64,000 bases of DNA from Symbiodinium sp. CCMP2592 (Eukaryota; Sar; Dinophyceae; Suessiales; Symbiodiniaceae), in assembly GCA_905221615.1 (NCBI GenBank), contig CAJNDT010005312.1, forward strand, positions 331,001 to 395,000, in the 5' to 3' direction. Shown piece by piece: positions 33,549 through 42,532 of the stretch. The notes under the pieces are model-generated. The model searched no databases. It was not told the DNA's origin and worked only from the letters and a program-made list of their open reading frames with translations. The first letter of the stretch is position 1. Each line of letters starts with the position of its first letter. A program made the position numbers and the translations under genes.

Positions 33549-33707
33549 CAAAGGGCCAATTTTTTGCGGATCCCGAATCTGGAGGTCGGTGCGTGGACCG
33601 TCCAACCAGGGACCGGGCATGTGGAGCCTTTGTTGGTGAGGCGTGCGTTTAGGGTTTAGCGTTTAGGGCGTGCTTGTGGGGCTTTCGGGTTCAGGGTTTA
33701 TGTTAGG

Positions 33708-33812
33708 TACCGCCCCTTTACAGTAAGAGTCTATAATAGGGCTACTATTAAGGTCCTAATATATCTATATTATGAATATTAGTCAACTATTACTGAGTGG
33801 GGGCCGTACCCA
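33708..33812. repeat. Foldback element related to family F2
   Basis: TTAGGTACCGCCCC and GGGGGCCGTACC at the ends, inner TTTACAGTAA and TTACTGAG arms, about 105 bp. Arm architecture is like F2 but the sequence differs. Confidence 0.65.
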
Positions 33813-34010
33813 AGGTTTATGCGAGTCTGTAGGTTTCTTATGGCTTATTGAGTTCGAGGCTTTATGGTTTTTCGAAGTGATGTGTCCGCCCGAAACCCCT
33901 GCACAGCCTGCATGAAAGCACACTTGCAGATTTAAGGGAAGGTTGTCAAGTCAGGATCAGGATCGAGGGTTTTGGGGCTCGTGGGGGCTCTCGAATCCGG
34001 GAAGTAACAG

Positions 34011-34118
34011 GTCCTTCTATGAATCGAAGGCCTGGGGAGCTGGCACACTTCAGCATTTACTGAGGGCTTTGCGCATGTTCTCTCCGGAGCTGATGAAAAT
34101 TTCACCCGAACAGCCCAG
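34011..34118 (+). CDS. Candidate exon, unknown product
   Basis: Acceptor GGGAAGTAACAG/G, donor CCCAG/GTTCC, 108 nt. Frame SFYESKAWGAGTLQHLLRAL then RMFSPELMKISPEQP. Clearly amphipathic helical composition. Confidence 0.5.
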
Positions 34119-34865
34119 GTTCCAAGTCGCACACCCCATCCGCTAGCGCATAAACTGGACCAACAGCCCAAGCGATGAGTCGCAATTAGTCATGCTGCTG
34201 ACAGCCTGAAAGTAGCCACAGCATCCAGTGTGATGATGCACCCACACCAGGTTCGGACAGGAGCAGCCCACCTTTCCCAATGGCCTTTCCATCATCGATG
34301 CTGAGGAGCCAACAATTTGGGGAGGTAAAGTTGCGGAGGCAGAAAATGAAGACCAACATCGGGCCCTAATCATAAACATTAAGTTGAGAAGAGGAACAAC
34401 AACAATAATAGCCTTCATCATGATCATCTAAAGTACGGGCAGTTGGCTGGTTTGAGTAGTTCGTGGGTTGTTTGGGCGGTTGGGGTCCAGGACTTGCGTG
34501 TTGTAGTATTTTGTACCACAGCCGGCTAGGGTTTAAGGTCCAGCGTTTAGGGTCCAAGGTTTAGGGGTGTAGGGTTCAGGGTTTAGGGCTGGGGTTACGG
34601 TACAAGATTCAAATGGTAAGGTTGCGGGTTGCCTTATTTGCGTGCTGAACATGACAGCCTTAGTTTTGGATCCAAGGTTTTGCAACACCACCGACCAGCC
34701 GAAACGATGCATCTCCCTGAACCCTCAACCCTAATCCCAAACTCCGAAAGCCCCACGACCCAAACTCTAAACCCCGAACCCCAGGAGCCCAAGTCCCTAA
34801 ACCCAACACCTTAAGTACCGACGAAACCCATTCTTTAGAAGCCCTTTGCAGAAACCCGCATAATT

Positions 34866-34958
34866 TAGGGGCCTTCATAATTACCTGTACTGTTTTTTAT
34901 ACTTACAGAATAATGGGCCCCAAAACCCTGTTCTAATTATTAAGTCCTTATATTAGGC
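34866..34958. repeat. Foldback element, family F5
   Basis: TTAGGGGCCTTCATAATTAC and CTAATTATTAAGTCC with a GGGCCCCAAAACCCTG stretch near the right arm. Confidence 0.65.
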
Positions 34959-34978
34959 CTACTTTGGAGCCCTTACGG

Positions 34979-35138
34979 TAGTAGTTGCCGCCTTGGCCCC
35001 AGAGGAGGTGCCACTCATCACCGCTGAGGAGGCCGCCAAGTGTCTTCCCGGCCACTTGGATACTCTGTTTTCCCTTCTTCGCAGTGTGTGTGTGTGTGTG
35101 TGTGTCTGTGTGTTTGCGTGTCTGTGTGTCTGTCTGTG

Positions 35139-35179
<41 letters not shown>

Positions 35180-35463
35180 CTGTGTGTGTGTGTGTGTGTG
35201 TCTGTGTGTGTGTGTGTGTGTTTGGTTGTGTGGGGGGCGGGGTGATGAGAGCTGTTTCAATGCATAGAAGGGCTTTAAGTTTTTGTTGCATGTTCTCCCT
35301 AAAAAACCCTAAAGCCCTAAACCCTCAAGCCCTGAACCCCAAGCCCTTGCTGCTCTCAGCGCTTGTGGAGTTTGCTCGTCCCGAGGTCCTGGTCCGGCAC
35401 AGCCTCGATCTCAGCGAGGTCTACTGGCCTTCGACCTGCGCCCCAGCTGAGCAACCGTCCATC
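34979..35463 (+). CDS. Two candidate exons that join in phase
   Basis: Exon 34979-35083 reads VAALAPEEVPLITAEEAAKC then LPGHLDTLFSLLR; its donor is the first GT of the following (GT)n run. Exon 35360-35463 follows TGCTGCTCTCAG and reads LVEFARPEVLVRHSLDLSEV then YWPSTCAPAEQPSI, with donor GTATAT. Splicing leaves one base that completes the first codon of the second exon. Function unknown. This may be the start of the gene running to 39.4 kb. Confidence 0.5.
35084..35222. repeat. (GT)n microsatellite
   Basis: About 140 bp of GTGT with sparse C or T interruptions, apparently starting at the very donor of the exon before it. A GTAT-type tract follows at 35465-35530. Confidence 0.95.
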
Positions 35464-35760
35464 GTATATGGATACATACATACATACAATGTACTATGTA
35501 TGTATGTCTGTGCTATGTATGTATGTCTGCGTGTATGTAGCTGGGCCGGTCAAGAAGGTGCTTTTGAAGGATTCGTTTAATGTTTGGCTCCCCCAAACAA
35601 GCAACCCCTACACATTAACTCTAACCTGAGACAGAATCCTTTGAATTGCCTCAATATCTCATGAGTACTATTGTTGGGGCTCATCATTAGGTCCCGGTAC
35701 TGTTGCGGTTGCTGCAGCCCTCAACATGGTCCTTCACGGGCAGCACTGAAAAGACTTCCT

Positions 35761-35875
35761 CCCCCCCCCCCCGGCATTCATCCCCAGAAGCCTCTGACAA
35801 ACAAGAGAGACCCTAAACCCCCAAACCCTAAACCCCTAAACCCTAAACCCCTAAACCCCTAAACCCTAAACCCAA
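35761..35875. repeat. Poly-C run and telomere-like block
   Basis: A C run at 35761-35772, then CCCTAAACCCCTAAACC units at 35811-35875. Confidence 0.9.
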
Positions 35876-35880
35876 CAATG

Positions 35881-35981
35881 CAGCACAAAAACCGGCCCTG
35901 AAGCCGAGGCTGTTGGATTTCGGCAAGGCCCCCTCCTCGCTGCTTGCGGCGCGGCAAGCGCGGCTGCAGGCTCTCCTGCCC
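35881..35981 (+). CDS. Candidate exon, unknown product
   Basis: Frame KPALKPRLLDFGKAPSSLLA then ARQARLQALLP, closing at TAG. Splice sites are not clear; a GTAATC donor follows closely. Confidence 0.36.
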
Positions 35982-36053
35982 TAGTAATCCCTAGTAGGGA
36001 ATGGTAGGGTTCCCTTCAAGGGGGCCTATTAGGGTTACGATAAGGGATCTATA

Positions 36054-36135
36054 CTTACCTTTGGTTAGTAGGGATGGGGTACAATTATAACTACTATTAC
36101 TACCATTCTTCCATTCCCTACTAACCGAAGGTAAG
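36054..36135. repeat. Foldback element, family F8
   Basis: CTTACCTTTGGTTAGTAGGG inverted as CCCTACTAACCGAAGGTAAG. Confidence 0.9.
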
Positions 36136-36330
36136 TTCTGAGGTCTTGGGAGTTTGGAGCCGGCGGCGGAGCTGAAACCTGAACGCCTAATACTAAAGCC
36201 CTACAGGTATAGGGTTTAAGGGGGCTGTTTAGGGTTTAGGGCAAGCCCTGAACCCTAAGATCTTGCTGATAGGAATCTTGAACATCGCTGCAGCAGGTGC
36301 TTTTCCTGTACTTTTCCTAGTTGTTTGCAG

Positions 36331-36535
36331 GGCTAGCTCAGCAGGCAAATTTGTGGAAGCAGTTGTTTCACATTGATAGCCCCTCATTGTCCCAATGTAA
36401 AGCCTAAACCCTAAACCGCCCTAAACCCTAAAGCCTTAGTCTGATCGTCAAGGCCTCTAGCTTCGTCAAGAGGAGACTTCTTTTGCACCAGGCCAGCCGA
36501 CAAGTCACAACTCCCGCGGCAGTTTACTTGGAAAA
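36331..36535 (+). CDS. Two candidate exons, unknown product
   Basis: 36331-36396 follows CTTTTCCTAGTTGTTTGCAG and reads LAQQANLWKQLFHIDSPSLS up to a GTAAAG donor. 36440-36535 reads IVKASSFVKRRLLLHQASRQ then VTTPAAVYLENQ. The two do not join in phase with these exact edges, so one boundary is wrong or an exon is missing. Confidence 0.4.
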
Positions 36536-36787
36536 CCAGAGTTTGAGATTTAGGTTTGAGAAGCCTCCAATTTACGGTTTGGCTGTTCTCTAGCTTCCTG
36601 GGTGGTACCTTGTTGCCCTCTTTATTTCAGGACAAAGGGCACCCCCATTGTGATGGGGCTACTCGAAACTAGTATGTTTGTCATAGTTGTGTAACATTTT
36701 ACATTCTTATGGGTACTTAAACCCAATAAGGAAAAATGCACATGCTTAATCCTATCCCAACCATGAACTAGGCTATAAAAAGGATAG

Positions 36788-36863
36788 AAATTCGTGCTGG
36801 GCCCTGAGGAGCTGGCGGCCGCGCTTTCCAGGGTTCGCTTCTACTCGGGCTACAAGGATCGGG
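36788..36863 (+). CDS. Candidate exon, unknown product
   Basis: Acceptor AAAGGATAG, frame KFVLGPEELAAALSRVRFYS then GYKDR, donor GTTCATAG. The F9 foldback starts 7 bp into the proposed intron. Confidence 0.45.
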
Positions 36864-36869
36864 GTTCAT

Positions 36870-36988
36870 AGGAGGCCAAAAGGGGTTTTAGACTATGGGG
36901 GTTTAGTAGGGATTATAGGGTTCCCATTTTAGGGTTCATATTGAGGAATCCCTACCCCAAGAATCTTAAATCCCCCGTTTGGCCTCCC
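36870..36988. repeat. Foldback element, family F9
   Basis: GGAGGCCAAAAGGGGTTT at the left, CCCCCGTTTGGCCTCC at the right; the inner arms carry TAGTAGGGATTATAGGG-type sequence. Second copy at 52994. Confidence 0.88.
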
Positions 36989-37047
36989 ATCAAGGGTTTA
37001 GGGTTACATCAGGGTTGAAGGTTTAGGGTTTTCTGCATCTTTGACAG

Positions 37048-37123
37048 AGTGCTGTTGGAGGCGCGTCGAAGAGCATTGCCAACCTGCACATCTTCCTGCA
37101 AAGCCTTTGGAAGCATATGTCTC
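37048..37123 (+). CDS. Candidate exon, frame uncertain
   Basis: Acceptor TTCTGCATCTTTGACAG, donor TCTC/GTAATGG. Phase 0 reads SAVGGASKSIANLHIFLQSL. A long minus-strand frame overlaps 37020-37325. Confidence 0.36.
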
Positions 37124-37187
37124 GTAATGGGACCTTGGAGACCTGACAACATAACCTACACCCAGCTGTCCTGTGACTTGCTCCCAG

Positions 37188-37266
37188 GACAAGCTCAACA
37201 GCAACGTCAAGGTGCTGCCCAAGGACCTTGGCATGAAACGAGTGGTGGTCGAATTCCGAACGCCCT
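37188..37266 (+). CDS. Candidate exon with strong splice sites
   Basis: Acceptor TGTGACTTGCTCCCAG/G and donor CCCT/GTAAGT. Phase 0 reads DKLNSNVKVLPKDLGMKRVV then VEFRTP. Both sites are close to consensus, which argues for the plus strand although a minus-strand frame is open as well. Confidence 0.5.
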
Positions 37267-37381
37267 GTAAGTGAGACACATAACTTGCCACCCATTCCCG
37301 CAAAGAATTCTTCAAAGAGATTCAAACACCCGAAACCCCGAAGACTCTAGACCCTGAACCCCTTACTAAACCCTTTGACAG

Positions 37382-37494
37382 CCTTCCAAGAAAGGAGCGT
37401 TGGGCTGCACTGGAAGGTCTGCTGGGCGCGCCTCTGCTTTTGGACACGGAGGCAAAGCCCTACAGGCGCGAGCTACTGAAAGGGTCAGGACTTA
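37382..37494 (+). CDS. Candidate exon, possibly of a nucleotidyltransferase
   Basis: Acceptor CTAAACCCTTTGACAG, frame LPRKERWAALEGLLGAPLLL then DTEAKPYRRELLKGSG. The LPxxERxxxLExLLxxP pattern resembles the stretch between motifs III and IV in ATP/GTP-dependent ligases and capping enzymes. On its own this is weak; it gains from the LKWK exon 1.5 kb downstream. Confidence 0.42.
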
Positions 37495-37640
37495 GTAGCT
37501 CAGTGTTTAGGGTTGAGGCTTAGGGTTTAGGGCTATCGGGGTTTAGGGGTTTCGGGGTTTAGGGTATAGGGTCATGAAAGGCAGAGGCTCAAACCACCAA
37601 CCTCAAACCCAAACAGCGCGCATCAGACCGTGATAGCATA

Positions 37641-37730
37641 CCGCCTTGCGTAGCCCCGATTTAATCTCCCTGAAGAAAGGAGCGGGCTTGCCGGGCTTGC
37701 CTGCCGTTGTGACCAGTCACTTCGCACCCG
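37641..37730 (+). CDS. Candidate exon (weak)
   Basis: Frame TALRSPDLISLKKGAGLPGL PAVVTSHF between telomere-like stretches; edges unresolved. Confidence 0.3.
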
Positions 37731-37868
37731 AAACTACTCCCAAAACCCAAAACTCTAGTCTCCGAAATGCTAACCCCCCAAACCGCTACAGCCCAAGGCC
37801 CTTTCTAGGGAGCTTATAGGTATTAGGGCTTCGTGCTTTGAGGGTGTAGGGCAGTTGAAGGGTTTAGC

Positions 37869-37974
37869 AGTGTTGATGATATAAATCCTGCATTACCTTA
37901 AGGACCCTAAACTAGGGGAATTTGGGTACATCCCTTATAATTATGGGTCATGCAGGATGTTTATCATCAACCGT
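37869..37974. repeat. Foldback element, family F3
   Basis: AGTGTTGATGATATAAATCC against GGATGTTTATCATCAACC, inner arms GCATTACC and GGGTCATGC. Confidence 0.85.
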
Positions 37975-38103
37975 AGTTTCGGGGCTAAGCTGCCAGGCCC
38001 TTGGCTGAGCTTCCTGGCTTCCTGCCCCTCGCTTCCTGGCAGCCCTGTGGAGAGCCAAGTGGTGGTCCGAGGCAGGAGGGCTGCTGTTGGGTTTTTACTA
38101 CCT

Positions 38104-38209
38104 GGGAGTTTCCGAAAATAATTAGGGGTACCTCATTTTGGGGTCCTTATAGTAAGGGTCCTATTATTTAAGGTGCTATATTAGGGCCCCCTATTTTCGG
38201 AAATTCCCA
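38104..38209. repeat. Foldback element, family F4
   Basis: GGGAGTTTCCGAAAATA inverted as TATTTTCGGAAATTCCC. The hexamer ACCTGG occurs just outside both ends. Confidence 0.88.
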
Positions 38210-38671
38210 CCTGGACCCCAAAAGTATGTAGAATAATGGCCTTTTATGGGTTTGGGGCCATTATTTTACCTACCTTTGGTGGTTTAGGTATAGTCTCCTT
38301 GGGAATAAGTTTCCTGTTTGTTCATATATAAAAGCCAAGAGAATATGGTCAATGGTGTTTTTGTGATGGTTCTAAGGGGGGTATAGTTGGGTTTTGAGGA
38401 TCGGAAGGTTTAGGGTAGTCCAAGTTCCAAGCCACCCAACACCGAAAGTCGCATCCCAATCCCAGGAATGGCGTAGGGTACTTGGTTCTGGGTTTGAGCT
38501 GCAGCTATATGTATGTAGGGTTCAGACATTTGGGATGTAGGGTGATGGTTTGGGGTGGGGAGTTCAGTGCGAAGGGCACGCGCAGGGTTAACGGCAAAGC
38601 TTTTAGTGCAGTGCCTTTGGGTCGGGTATAGGGTGAGGTACCGGGTATGGGTTGTCCCTAAACCCTAAACC

Positions 38672-38772
38672 TTAGAAGGGGCCAACACCCTGTAATAGTG
38701 GTATAATAGGAATATAATAGGGCCCTAATATACTCCTTATAGTCACTATTACAGGGTGGGGGCAGCTTCTAA
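38672..38772. repeat. Foldback element, family F2
   Basis: Right arm CACTATTACAGGGTGGGGGC plus AGCTTCTAA; left arm TTAGAAGGGGCC and ACACCCTGTAATAGTG. Confidence 0.88.
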
Positions 38773-38789
38773 CCTAAACTATAAACCCC

Positions 38790-38975
38790 AAACCCTATTA
38801 TAAACCCTATTATAAACCGCAAACCCTATTATAAACCCTACTATAACCCTTCACCCTATTATAAACCCTAAACCCTATTATAAACCCACTATAACCCTTC
38901 ACCCTATTATAAACCCTAAACCCTGTTATAAACCCTACTATAAACCCTTCACCCCATTATAAACCCTAAACCCTC
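38790..38975. repeat. Tandem repeat of ACCCTATTATAAACCCT units
   Basis: Units of CCCTATTATAAACC alternate with CTACTATAACCCTTCA in a higher-order repeat of about 60 bp, three to four copies. It appears derived from telomere-like sequence by insertion of ATTATA. Confidence 0.85.
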
Positions 38976-38989
38976 AGCCCTTCCTTCAG

Positions 38990-39071
38990 GCGAGGCTTCC
39001 GATGCGACGGACTGGTGTTTGCATCGCGGCTTCCCACCGGCGGTATGGACCTCAAGTGGAAGGACAGGAGC
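38990..39071 (+). CDS. Exon with DGLVF and LKWK motifs (capping-enzyme or ligase-like nucleotidyltransferase)
   Basis: Acceptor CCCTTCCTTCAG/G. Frame RGFRCDGLVFASRLPTGGMD then LKWKDRSF. DGLVF followed within 15 residues by LKWK matches motifs IV (DGLIF) and V (LLKWK) of mRNA guanylyltransferases, which attach the GMP cap to the 5' end of RNA through a lysine-GMP intermediate; RNA/DNA ligases share the fold. The motif I lysine (KxDG) and the OB fold were not found nearby, so the rest of the gene is unproven. The 3' edge is uncertain because no GT lies at the end of the coding-like part. Confidence 0.42.
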
Positions 39072-39220
39072 TTTAGACCCGAAGCCCAAACCCTATAAGC
39101 CCAAATTTCTAAACCCCTGAAGCCCTAAACTCTACGCCCCCAAAACCCCCCAAAACCCTAAAGCCCTAAACCCGAAACCCTGAGAAGATGATGAGACTTA
39201 GTACTGAAGCTGCTTGTCAG

Positions 39221-39423
39221 TATCCTACCTCGGACATAAAGCAGCTACGCGCAACCCTACTTGCTCAGTTGCCTGATCCCTAAAGTGGGGCCTGGGACCT
39301 GTAATTTACGGGCCCCAACAGCGGTCACAACAGATGGCCCCTACAAACTAACCCTAAACCCCTAATGTACCCCAAAGCCCTGTTGCAGTCAGTGTGGCCC
39401 CTTTTTCAACTGCCCAAGTGCGC
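39221..39423 (+). CDS. Two candidate exons near the gene's 3' part
   Basis: 39221-39283: acceptor GCTGCTTGTCAG, YPTSDIKQLRATLLAQLPDP then TAA. 39389-39423: acceptor AAAGCCCTGTTGCAG, SVWPLFQLPKC, donor GTAAGAG. If the first stop is real the second exon belongs to another transcript. Confidence 0.38.
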
Positions 39424-39603
39424 GTAAGAGGCCAAAGCCTATTGTCTCCCTTGTAGTTTGGGGTTTAGGATTTAGGGTTTGGGGTTTAGGGGTTTAGGGC
39501 TTAGGATCCTAACAGTTCAGGTTCAACCGAAATCTAACTACAACCCTACACCACAGTTAGAATAGGGTTTTCGTGGTCCCTTATTTTTCTTATAGTATAA
39601 TAG

Positions 39604-41307
39604 ACCATTCCCAAGTACCGACACTTGGGTTCCACACTGGTGTACACGGGATCCTTGCTTCCTGAGGTGCAGGCTCGTCTTGCCTTGGCACGTTCCTCCT
39701 TCGGGGAAGGCAGACGAAAGGTTTACTGCTGTGCCAAGATTGAGCTTGGAAAGCGGGTACAGCTGTTCAGGGCCCAGGTTGTTGCGACGCTCTTTGCTGG
39801 CGCGGGCGCTTGGCCCTTGTTGTGCCAGGGTGCTTGGCATGCTCTTGACAGTGGATTCACGGCCCTTTGCCGGCAATTGCTTCGTATTCCTCGGCAATCC
39901 TCTCAAAGATGGACGAAGGATGCCATCTTTTCTGCTTGCGGTGTCTCCTCTACGCAGGATCTTCTTTGCCTGGATCGCCTTCGTTTCCTTGGGCAACTCC
40001 TACGTACGGGGCCGGATGCGGCGTGGGCCCTGCTTCAGCATGATGTACATGCTCGGGAAGCCTTTCTTGAAGCTGGTGCATGGCTCTATACGGCTATCTC
40101 CTCCACTTGTGATCGGGGGGACTTCGTCAGTGACTGGGATGCATGGGCCGACTTCATCAAGAATAGTGTTCGCAAATGGAAAGGACTCCTAAAAAGGGCC
40201 TCTGCTTGGCACATTGCTCACCGACATGCCAAGGTCTCCTTCTTTGCCTTTGCGAGGCGCGTCTGGTCCCCAATCTTGGTTGATGCTACGGATGGCACGG
40301 GTCACTCCCAAGCATGTCTGCTGTGTCGGCGATCTTTTCCCAACGCCCAATCTTGGGCATCGCATGCATCGCTCCAGCATGGGTTCCGCACCAAAGCTAG
40401 GCGACTGGCCCAGGGCAACCGATGCCAAGCATGTGGAGCACAATTCGCAACCAACACCAGATTGCGCACCCACCTTGGCCTGTCTGTGCGATGTCGCCAG
40501 TCCATCGAACGGCTTGATGCTGACCTCCTTCCGGTTCTTCAACAGCCTGCTGGTCATGTCCACGGCAGGGCTGCAACTGGTCGGGGCATGTCTCATTTGC
40601 CGGCAGAATCAGTAGATCTCTCCTACGAGCTCTTGGCTGCTTTGCGTCAGGGGTCCTTCGGGGAGGACTCTGACATCTTTCAGACGGTTTCTGGCATTGT
40701 GGAGCCCTTCACGGTTTTGCGCGACACTCTCAGTCATTGGATAGGAGAGCTCGATGCCGGGGATCTCAAAACCATTGCTGAGGATGTTCTCCTCTGTTTC
40801 CGGATCGATCTCTTATGTGAGGAGGTGCATCAACCGGGCACCGTGCCAGATTATGCAGCCCCTTTCTGCCCCGATGTACGGCCCCTGATTTGGGCACCTA
40901 GGCCGGCAGGGCTACCTGGACTTATTGCAGGGGATGCTGCAGATCATTGTCTCCTCCTGAATGCTGTTTGTCCCGGGGGTGGATGGCGATTCCTGCCCCT
41001 CCGCTTGCCCCCGCCCTGTTGCCAGGATTGGGCGTGTGTTTGGGTCGAACTGCCCTCATCACCGATCCCTTGCCAATCCATTTGGCAGGCGCCTTCCTCC
41101 ACCCTCAAGTTGCAGCGTCGCCATGCTGGATGGCTTCACATGTGTCTTTCCTGGTTGGAGCTCGTTCTTCGCTTTGCCAAGCTCGGTCGGCGCTGTCATG
41201 TACAGTTCGGGCGCCGTACAGATATCCAAGGAGACCTTGAGCTTTGGCTGCTTTCAGCCTCATCCGAGAGTTCCCCGGCCCTCTCGTTTGGTTTCACCTG
41301 TTGTTGA
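39604..41307 (+). CDS. LINE polyprotein fragment: RT thumb region plus zinc fingers
   Basis: Longest frame in the window, open from the stop at 39601 with no ATG at its start, as expected for a truncated element. PKYRHLGSTLVYTG followed by EVQARLALARSSF is the LINE pattern (YLGS...EI..RI..A...F) that follows the RT catalytic domain. Numbering from the TTG codon at 39625: a C2H2 finger (C231, C234, H247, H252) and a C2HC finger (C267, C270, H283, C290), likely nucleic-acid binding. About 230 further residues, with FGRRTDIQGDLELWLLSAS near the end, have no domain I can name, and the frame may shift after about 40960. Confidence 0.8.
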   Translation, partial: TIPKYRHLGSTLVYTGSLLPEVQARLALARSSFGEGRRKVYCCAKIELGKRVQLFRAQVVATLFAGAGAWPLLCQGAWHALDSGFTALCRQLLRIPRQSSQRWTKDAIFSACGVSSTQDLLCLDRLRFLGQLLRTGPDAAWALLQHDVHAREAFLEAGAWLYTAISSTCDRGDFVSDWDAWADFIKNSVRKWKGLLKRASAWHIAHRHAKVSFFAFARRVWSPILVDATDGTGHSQACLLCRRSFPNAQSWASHASLQHGFRTKARRLAQGNRCQACGAQFATNTRLRTHLGLSVRCRQSIERLDADLLPVLQQPAGHVHGRAATGRGMSHLPAESVDLSYELLAALRQGSFGEDSDIFQTVSGIVEPFTVLRDTLSHWIGELDAGDLKTIAEDVLLCFRIDLLCEEVHQPGTVPDYAAPFCPDVRPLIWAPRPAGLPGLIAGDAADHCLLLNAVCPGGGWRFLPLRLPPPCCQDWACVWVELPSSPIPCQSIWQAPSSTLKLQRRHAGWLHMCLSWLELVLRFAKLGRRCHVQFGRRTDIQGDLELWLLSASSESSPALSFGFTCC

Positions 41308-41369
41308 GTTTGAATTCGTTTGTGCAGTAGGCGCGTTCGTATCCAGACACAGAGCCTCATGAAAGAAAA
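39607..41369 (+). mobile_element. 5'-truncated LINE retrotransposon
   Basis: Begins in the middle of a reverse-transcriptase C-terminal region and ends in an A-rich tail (GAAAGAAAAA). The pentamer AGACC lies on both sides (39602-39606 and 41370-41374) and fits a short target-site duplication. There is no endonuclease and no RT palm. 5' truncation, A-rich tail and flanking repeat together are the signature of target-primed insertion. A dead copy. Confidence 0.72.
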
Positions 41370-42030
41370 AGACCCCCCAAGCCCTATTCTAAGTTGAAAG
41401 GCCCCTATATTCGGTCTTCTCCCGTGGGTCCTACTTCCATGGGCACAGCAACCCTGATCCCCACATCCTTGTAGCCCCCATCCAGCAAACTCCTTGACCT
41501 TGCATTTAGAGCTTAGGGGTTAGAGATTTCAGGAGTTTTAGGGTTTCAGGTTTAGGCTTTAGGGTGTACTCTTAAAAACCTAACTCGCAAGCCTTAATCC
41601 AGAACCGTTCCTGGACCCAGGATTGCATACATTGTCTTCGAAAGACTTATTTATGGTTCGGACCCTTTCGTAGGGCAGCAAGGTTAAACCCCAAACCCTA
41701 AGCTCTAAACTCTAAACCCCAAACCCTGAACCCTGAGTTTTAAACCCTAAACTCCAAACTCTAAACCCTAAACCCTAAAGCAGGACAGGGAACTACATCT
41801 TTCACCGTGAGCCGGGCATCCCTTTCTCTACGTTTGTCACATATTGAAAACATGATGAAACGCTCTAGTTCAGAAAAAGTGCTTCTTGTTGCGATCGTGG
41901 CTTTCCTTCGCTGTCATTTATTATCATATTGTCTTTTCTGGTCGACCTTGTAATCGCTAGCAACATATGAGTACTGAGTAGTTATCAAAGAAGAGGATCC
42001 GACTAACAAGACCCAGAGTCTTGAAGCCGA
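41370..42030. other. No gene seen
   Basis: Contains the right part of the interrupted F5 element, degenerate telomere-like motifs (41510-41570 in G orientation, 41680-41785 in C orientation) and unassigned AT-richer sequence. Confidence 0.5.
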
Positions 42031-42035
42031 GCCCA

Positions 42036-42150
42036 ACTGGACCCTAAACCCTAAACCCCCAAACCCTAAACCCTAAACCCTAAACCCTAAACCTCCAAAC
42101 CCTAAACCCTAAACCCTAAACCTCCAAACCCTAAACCCTAAACCCTAACT
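42036..42150 (-). repeat. Telomere-like array, near-perfect CCCTAAA
   Basis: Runs of four to five perfect CCCTAAA units separated by a CTCCAAACC variant that itself repeats with a period of about 38 bp. The most telomere-like block in the window, yet internal. Confidence 0.92.
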
Positions 42151-42159
42151 AGAGACCAT

Positions 42160-42240
42160 GCATCGCTTAGAACGGCCCCACGAGGAGAGCAGAAGCATCT
42201 CAGCAGACTTTCTGGTGCGCGGACGGTGCTGCGGCCTTTT
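42160..42240 (+). CDS. Candidate exon (weak)
   Basis: Frame TMHRLERPHEESRSISADFL VRGRCCGLL between a C-orientation and a G-orientation telomere-like block. The ATG lies at 42169. Confidence 0.3.
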
Positions 42241-42478
42241 AGAACACAAGCACTCGAAGGTTTTAGGGGTTTGGAGTTTAGGATTTAGGGTTTAGGGTTT
42301 ACGGTTTATGGGTGGGGGTTTTGGGTTGCGGCTGTGGGGTTTAGGTTGCCTGTTGTTTGTTTGCTTTTTTTGGGCGTGGGATTTTGGACTGGTGGCTGGC
42401 AAAAGCGGCAAATTGTTAGATGCCAGTCCTGTTTCACATCGCAGAGTTCACACCACAACCTTTTGTGTTCTACAAACA

Positions 42479-42532
42479 AGATCTCATGAACTCTGACCCT
42501 ACGGGCCCTAAACCCAAGAGATCTCATGAACT
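42479..42532. repeat. 14-bp direct repeat flanking a telomere-like insert
   Basis: AGATCTCATGAACT occurs at 42479-42492 and 42519-42532, separated by 26 bp that include GGGCCCTAAACCC. Downstream, 42533-42600 reads RIPARRPGSPSTPLALQ and may be exonic. Confidence 0.75.

Larger units (their letters stand above)
39558..41412. repeat. F5 foldback interrupted by the LINE fragment
   Basis: Left of the LINE: AGTTAGAATAGGGTTTTCGT and GGTCCCTTATTTT. Right of it: CAAGCCCTATTCTAAGTTGA and AAGGCCCCTATA. Together they look like one F5 foldback cut in two. Confidence 0.6.

Noticed and set aside
34985..35580. One continuous 195-codon frame across the (GT)n tract
   Set aside because: The middle is microsatellite (Cys-Val) and telomere-like DNA; the two coding-like ends are better explained as separate exons.
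37004..37325. 100-codon minus-strand frame over 37.0-37.3 kb
   Set aside because: Looks coding, but the plus strand has an almost consensus acceptor and GTAAGT donor at 37188-37266; kept only as a doubt on those exons.
42036..42150. Chromosome end (telomere)
   Set aside because: The near-perfect CCCTAAA array is short, interrupted by variants and flanked on both sides by ordinary sequence.
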